Assembly: GCF_007655135.1 (NCBI RefSeq)
Contig: NC_045128.1
Location: forward strand, 28,242,811 to 28,306,810
Source of the DNA: Punica granatum
Lineage: Eukaryota; Streptophyta; Magnoliopsida; Myrtales; Lythraceae
Length of the DNA: 64,000 nt
Direction: 5' to 3'
The position numbers were made by a program, and so were the translations under genes. The notes under the pieces are model-generated. The model saw only the letters and a list, made by a program, of their open reading frames with translations, did not search any database and was not told the DNA's origin. Positions 59,342 to 64,000 of this stretch are shown here, one piece after another; the stretch's first letter is position 1; each line of letters opens with the position of its first letter.

Positions 59342-60581
59342 ATGGACAACGACATCGAAGTAAGCATCAGTCAGATGTTCGAGTCTGCGCGTGCTGTCAC
59401 CGCCGGTCGCATGTCTCTCTATGATTATCTGGATGGCTTAAACCATGACAATAATACTCAGGACATGACTCTGGAGGATCTGCGGCATTCTCTGGACGAA
59501 GAATTACCAATCCCAGTAGCCGTTACCGAGGGTGAAGAAGCAGACCGCAGACTGTCAGCTATCATCCCACCCTCAGGTGAGGCGGGCCAGAAGCGCAAGA
59601 GGAAGGAAGCAGTTGGCGATCTGGTGGACCAGAAGCCCGAGAGGAAGAAAACGGTCTCCTGGACTGAGGATGATCACAAGTACGCAAGTCACGTAGTGAT
59701 ATTTTCTATTTTCTTCTAATATTACCCGAGCGTTCTTTATATATTTATTTTCTTTTATTACCCGAGCGTTCTTTATATATTTATTTTCTTTTAATTACTA
59801 GTTCATATACCGGGATAATTTTGTTGCCCATTCTTCGGTATACATCAATTACTGGCTCTAATATAATAAATTCATATATATATATATATATATATATTGA
59901 TCCGTGCTTTGTGACAAATTAATATTCTTGACAAGCAGGATATTCTTGCTGGGATTGCGCTACTTCGCTACCCTGCCAAAAAAATGGAAGAATAAGAAAT
60001 GGGAGATAATTTCGACGTATTTCCTGACAAATAAGAATACAAGCGAACTTGCAAGCCATGCCCAAAAGTACTACAAACGGCAACAGCAAAAGGGAGAGAC
60101 GAAGAGGAAGAGCATCAACGACACAATCCTTCAAAAGGAGGACGAGGTCAGACTCAAGCAGTTGATCCGGGAAAACCTCAGAGCCCGGAAGCGGTCCCAA
60201 CTATCCCAACGAGGGGCAGCACCCACCGTGGTGCAGTCCCATGCAGAACAGGAGCACGAGCAACACCATCTTCATCAGATGCCCGGGATGGGGTTCCCAA
60301 CAGTCCCTAGGCTGAGCTTCGGTGCATGTGTTCAGACTCATCAGATGCAGCCCACTCCGCCTGTCAGCTGGAACATGGCGCCAAATACACCCAATTGCAC
60401 ATCTTCAGGAGGAACTCCACAGATCCATCAGAGAACCAGCCATCCCGTGCCCGCCTCTGGTCTCAGCTGCGCCAATACAACACCGCATACACAATCCATC
60501 ACACAGGAGTTTCAGCCATCGCCCACTGCTCAACCAATGGTCCGGCCCCATCTCCCGCACAATACTATTAATCTTCGTTAA
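59342..60581 (+). CDS. SHAQKY-type MYB transcription factor, 2 exons, 326 aa
   Basis: Exon 1 is 59342-59679 and exon 2 is 59939-60581 (TAA), joined inside a Lys codon by a GT-AG intron, giving 326 residues. I start at ATG 59342, because the upstream frame has no ATG. Residues 1-100 are acidic with a basic patch (QKRKRKEA) near 90. The single MYB repeat starts at WTEDDHK (about 107), continues IFLLGLRYFATLPKKW, and ends ASHAQKYYKRQ, so the canonical SHAQKYF has Tyr in place of Phe. A Lys/Arg-rich segment follows. From about 220 to the end the protein is Pro/Gln/His-rich and low-complexity. SHAQKY MYBs are nuclear transcription regulators of circadian, ABA or developmental genes. This one is divergent and no close relative comes to mind. 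The C-terminal part is the first of three tandem 3' units. Confidence 0.82.
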
Positions 60582-60716
60582 AGATTATTCCAACTGATTA
60601 TTATTATATGGAAAGCAGAAATTATGCTGTTGCAAGACCTTACTTTGAACCAAATGGAGTTTATGCTGTCAGTTTTGAGGATAAATTAGTTAATAAGTGA
60701 TCCTGTTTGTTTGGAC
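60582..60716 (+). other. 3' flank of unit A of the MYB 3' repeats
   Basis: This non-coding stretch is repeated after unit B (about 61193-61334) with the same landmarks, AAAGCAGAAATTATGCTGTTG and GTTTTGAGGATAAA, and ends in a pyrimidine-rich TTGTTTGGACAG that looks like a splice acceptor. Confidence 0.75.
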
Positions 60717-61192
60717 AGGTGCAACACCATCTTAATCAGATGCTCGTGATGGCAGCTCCGGCTTTCTCCAGGCCGAGCTTCGATGTAGGTGGAGGACATA
60801 CTCAGATGCAGCCCATGGCGCCAAACACACCCAATGCATATCCTCAGGAGGAAATCTTCAGATCTGCCAGAGGACCCGCCATCACACGCCCGGCTCTGGT
60901 CCCACCTGCGCCTATTCAAGAGCTTACGCAATCCATCAGACCGGAGTTTCAGCCAGTGCTCACTGTTCAACCAATGGTACGGCCTGCCATCCCACACCCG
61001 GCTCTTCAGTTTGGAGGACCTGCCCCACTCGTCAGATCCATCGGAGGACCCGCCATCACACACCAGGCACTGGTCCCACCTGCACCTATTCAAGAGCTTA
61101 CACAATCCATCAGACCGGAGTTTCAGCCAGTGCCCACTGTTCTACCAATGGTACGGCCCCATCTCTTGCACAATACGATTGATGTTCGTTAA
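60717..61192 (+). pseudogene. MYB 3' repeat unit B (alternative terminal exon or relic)
   Basis: This is an open frame of about 158 residues immediately after an AG acceptor, starting VQHHLNQMLVMAAPAFSRP, parallel to HHLHQMPGMGFP in the MYB exon 2. It has its own TAA stop. It contains an internal duplication: the phrase PALVPPAPIQELTQSIRPEFQP and its relative ALVPPAPIQELTQSIRPEFQP occur twice, about 165 bases apart. I see no matching donor in exon 2, so it may be an unused duplicate. If a donor is used, it would replace the MYB C-terminus. Confidence 0.6.
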
Positions 61193-61334
61193 TTAGAAAG
61201 AATTTCAACTGATTATTATCATAATGAAAGCAGAAATTATGCTGTTGCAAGACCTTACTTTGAGCCAAATGTATTTTATGCTGTAAGTTTTGAGGATAAA
61301 TTTAGTTGATAAGTGATCTTTGTTTGTTGGACAG

Positions 61335-61819
61335 GCAGAACGCCGTCTTGATGAGATGCTCGTCATGGCAGCCCCAGCAGACTCCAGGCCGAGCTTCGAC
61401 GTATGTGGTCAGACTCAGATACAGCCCATGCCGCCAAACACACCCCATGCACATCTTCAGGAGGAACTCTTTAGATCTGTCGGAGGACCCACTGCCCCTC
61501 ACCCAGGTCTGGTCCCACCTGCACCTACTCAAGACCTTACACAATCCATCAGACCGGAGTTTCAGCCAGTGGCCACTGTTCAACCAATGGCACGGCCCCA
61601 TCTCCTGGACACAGTGCCACTACATTGATGCCGCCACTAATTGTTTGGGACGACTGTTCAATTCAGAGCTTCAATATGTCCGGTGGTACCATCCCGATAT
61701 CTCCAGTGGTTCAGTATCAACAAGTCCAACCATCCTTTTACGACGACCAGCGCATGTGCAGCTTTTCAGACCATGCCTACGCCAACAGCACCACTGAGGC
61801 GGAGCACCGGCGCATATGA
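61335..61819 (+). pseudogene. MYB 3' repeat unit C with possible original C-terminus
   Basis: A third copy begins after the acceptor-like TTGTTGGACAG (AERRLDEMLVMAAPADSRP) and is open to a TGA at 61626-61628. In another frame the sequence continues from 61625 to a TGA at 61817-61819 (MSGGTIPISPVVQY, then FSDHAYANSTTEAEHRRI). It has no repeat partner in units A or B and so may be the ancestral end of the protein. A frameshift separates the two parts. Whether it is transcribed is unknown. Confidence 0.55.
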
Positions 61820-62125
61820 GAAACAGCCTGGCTGCTTGACCATATGGACTGTCTTCCATTAGACACAACTTCTTGCATGGTCCATGGGAATCGTTAATTC
61901 CTTTACATCTGCGTTTAGTAGAATGTCTTCTGTAAACTTAGAGATTCTTGTTACCTCTAATGACTAAAGTCGATCAACTTTATCAATACTTTGGTCGAGA
62001 TAATTAGCAAAATTGTTAGTATAACCTTTGAAAGATACTCAAGGAGCAGAGATGCAGATTTTCTTCTGATGTTTACTGTTGATCCTTATGACTCAAACAA
62101 TGATATTGTCAACAGGTCGGAAAAT
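61820..62125. other. 3' flank of the MYB repeats
   Basis: Non-coding DNA up to the start of LTR 6. I see no feature here. Confidence 0.6.
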
Positions 62126-64000
62126 TGTGAGACCCGATAAATTTTTTTTAAAACATGCATAAGTATACTTACATATGTTTATATATATATATATACACAC
62201 GCATTATAAACATACGCTGGAGAGAAGAAAAAAATATGGGTAGGAAAGGGGCCCACGTGGCCCTCAATTCCCCAAGCACCCCATCTCCACCGCCTTTCCC
62301 TTTCTTTTTCTTTCTTTTCTGTATTGTTCGGCTGGAAGAGAGACGAAAACAGAGGAAACAGAGCATACGAGAGAGAGAGAGAAGAGAGAGAAGGCCGAGC
62401 GAGCTGAAGAGGAAGGCGAAGAGAGGGACAGCTTCGGGGAGCTTCCGAACCGGGCTTAAGCCCCGTTATTTCTCTTACCTAAATGAAGACTGGTGCGGGT
62501 AGAAATGGAACAGAGGAAAGAGAAAGAGAGAGCTAGGCTTGGGCTCTTGATGTCAGTGTATTCTCCTTACCTTCGACATTCCTATTCATTGGTCTACATA
62601 CGAATTGAGTCGGTTTTTCTTCGCTCTAGCTCAATGTTGCAGTATTGAATGTGAGAAATGAGAGAAAGTTTGGTTGAGACTCGTTAATGGCTGCTTGATG
62701 TGTAGATGTTATTAGTTCGAAAATTTGATATGGTTACACTCCTCTGATCATTTGAATGGCGTAACTTTTTACGGAATTGGATTTCGTTATACGGTTTGAA
62801 AGTTATCGCAATTTTAAATTTCTGAAAATCATAACGAAACGTCAACTTCGACCTGCATTTTTGAATTGATTTCTACATGTTTTGACACGCCGTTTGTTTC
62901 TAAAACATAGCCCACGCTATAAGCTTTCCAAAGACTCTGAGATGGTGGTATTCGGAGTTTTATAGAAGGAGAACTGAACCCCCGAAATTGGGCTATTGCA
63001 CAGTCCGGGACTGTTCTGCAACAGCCCGCACCAGCAACTTCGGGAGGCTCGTTTGACACGCTCCGATCTCCGTTTTTACTGATTTTTACGCCTAATGACT
63101 CGTATTTCAATTTCCTATTTTCAGTAATTTTATGGGATTTTTCTGGAAATATCAGTATACGATGTATTTTTGGAAATAAATGAAAATTGTCGGTTTTGGG
63201 TCTCGGGAGAGCTGAAACATATCCTTGGTTTTCTGTTTTCATTTTCAGATAACTTAAAGACAATTTACATACTGAAATGCATGTGCTTGGTATCGATTAA
63301 GTCGGTTTCATAAGACTTGAGTATCTTCATCCTTGAGAGGGAGTTTGATTTTTATACAATTTGATTGAGCTAATTATGATAGAGATTATGATATAGGATG
63401 TAATTCTTTACGATAATGAGTGTTAATCAATGTGGTGATCCTAGTGTGAATTAGAGAACTTGTTATGTGCTTATAAATTGGTTTCTTGTTAAATTTAATA
63501 TCTGTCAGGGATGGAGTATACAAAAGCCATGTATCTCGAAAACTTGAACTTGGTGATTTATTAATGGGAGTTACCGGTGAGTACTTTATTCCATTGTGAA
63601 ATGATATATATATATATATATTATGTGAATACTCTATTATCTTGTAAAATGATGTATTATAGTTATATAAATTATTTAGGAAGAATATTGTGATAGTTAG
63701 AGATTAAGAAATCGGTCTTGCTATATTGTATGAATTGATTTGACAGATATTGCCCTTTTAGGTTTATTTTGATTTGAGATATGCAGTGTGATTGTATATG
63801 TTGATTGTGTATGAGATATGTGATGATAATATGATACCATTGTAATGTGATTGAAATTGTACTTGTGTATGGTTATATATGAGGTGCGATGGCATGGTTG
63901 CAATTGTTTATGTTTGTGATTGTTATGTGATTATACCCATGGGACCGCTGATCCGGCGGTATATAAATAGGATGCCTAGACCGCTGATCCGGCGGGATAC
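62126..64000. mobile_element. LTR 6, inverted, continues past the window end
   Basis: It starts TGTGAGACCCG at 62126, preceded by AAAAT, which would be its target duplication. Orientation is the same as solo LTR 3. A (GA)n-rich stretch (about 62370-62395) and the start of the minisatellite are present, with no coding sequence. The window ends inside it, so whether it is solo or part of a full element cannot be told. Confidence 0.85.
63945..64000. repeat. LTR minisatellite, at least 1.5 units, cut by window end
   Basis: Two CCGCTGATCCGGCGG motifs occur 37 bases apart, in the same orientation as in LTR 3. The array continues beyond the window. Confidence 0.88.

Overview
The window looks like nuclear DNA of a flowering plant, most likely a eudicot. 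It has spliced genes with GT-AG introns, AT-rich intergenic DNA, many simple repeats, long LTR retrotransposon remnants, an endogenous pararetrovirus fragment and a piece of plastid DNA. The sequence does not let me name the species.

Layout. From 1 to 18 kb there are three ordinary single-copy genes: a DUF829/TMEM53-type alpha/beta hydrolase (1177-3144, +), a ZIP-family metal transporter (5767-7642, -) and an F-box/LRR protein of the FBL4 type (15749-17776, +). They are separated by AT-rich DNA holding short tandem duplications, hairpins and a nuclear copy of the plastid trnP-UGG region (about 12050-12343).

From about 18.8 to 51 kb lies a tandem array of GEM-like (GRAM-domain, ABA-responsive-type) genes. 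I see seven gene bodies. Copies A, B and C are on the minus strand and D, E, F and G on the plus strand. B, C, D and F are intact three-exon genes coding for 220, 218, 215 and 212 residues. A, E and G are pseudogenes. An eighth locus (21904-22882) keeps only the promoter and 5' UTR. Copies A and B arose by duplication of a unit of about 2.3-2.5 kb. The D+E block (from 30473) and the F+G block (from 44041) are tandem copies of one longer unit.

The D+E block carries three solo LTRs of one family (33400-36424, 36823-39723, 39924-42119), each with a perfect 5-bp target-site duplication. The F+G block has the matching empty site for all three, so the block duplicated before the insertions. The F+G block is instead cut inside copy G by a caulimovirid-like endogenous pararetrovirus fragment (about 48452-51213). 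A fourth solo LTR (51214-53486) sits at the outer edge of that fragment.

From 53.5 to 64 kb there is a degenerate Myb/SANT-like gene (54348-55339, -), a composite fifth LTR (55340-58576) tangled with a duplicated stretch of promoter, a SHAQKY-type MYB gene (59342-60581, +) whose proline-rich 3' end has been tandemly duplicated twice, and a sixth LTR running off the window end. All six LTRs carry a 36-37 bp minisatellite, in 2 to 12 copies in the five where the array is complete. There are no operons. The functional theme is a young, turbulent GRAM-domain gene cluster reshaped by duplication, LTR insertion and viral integration.
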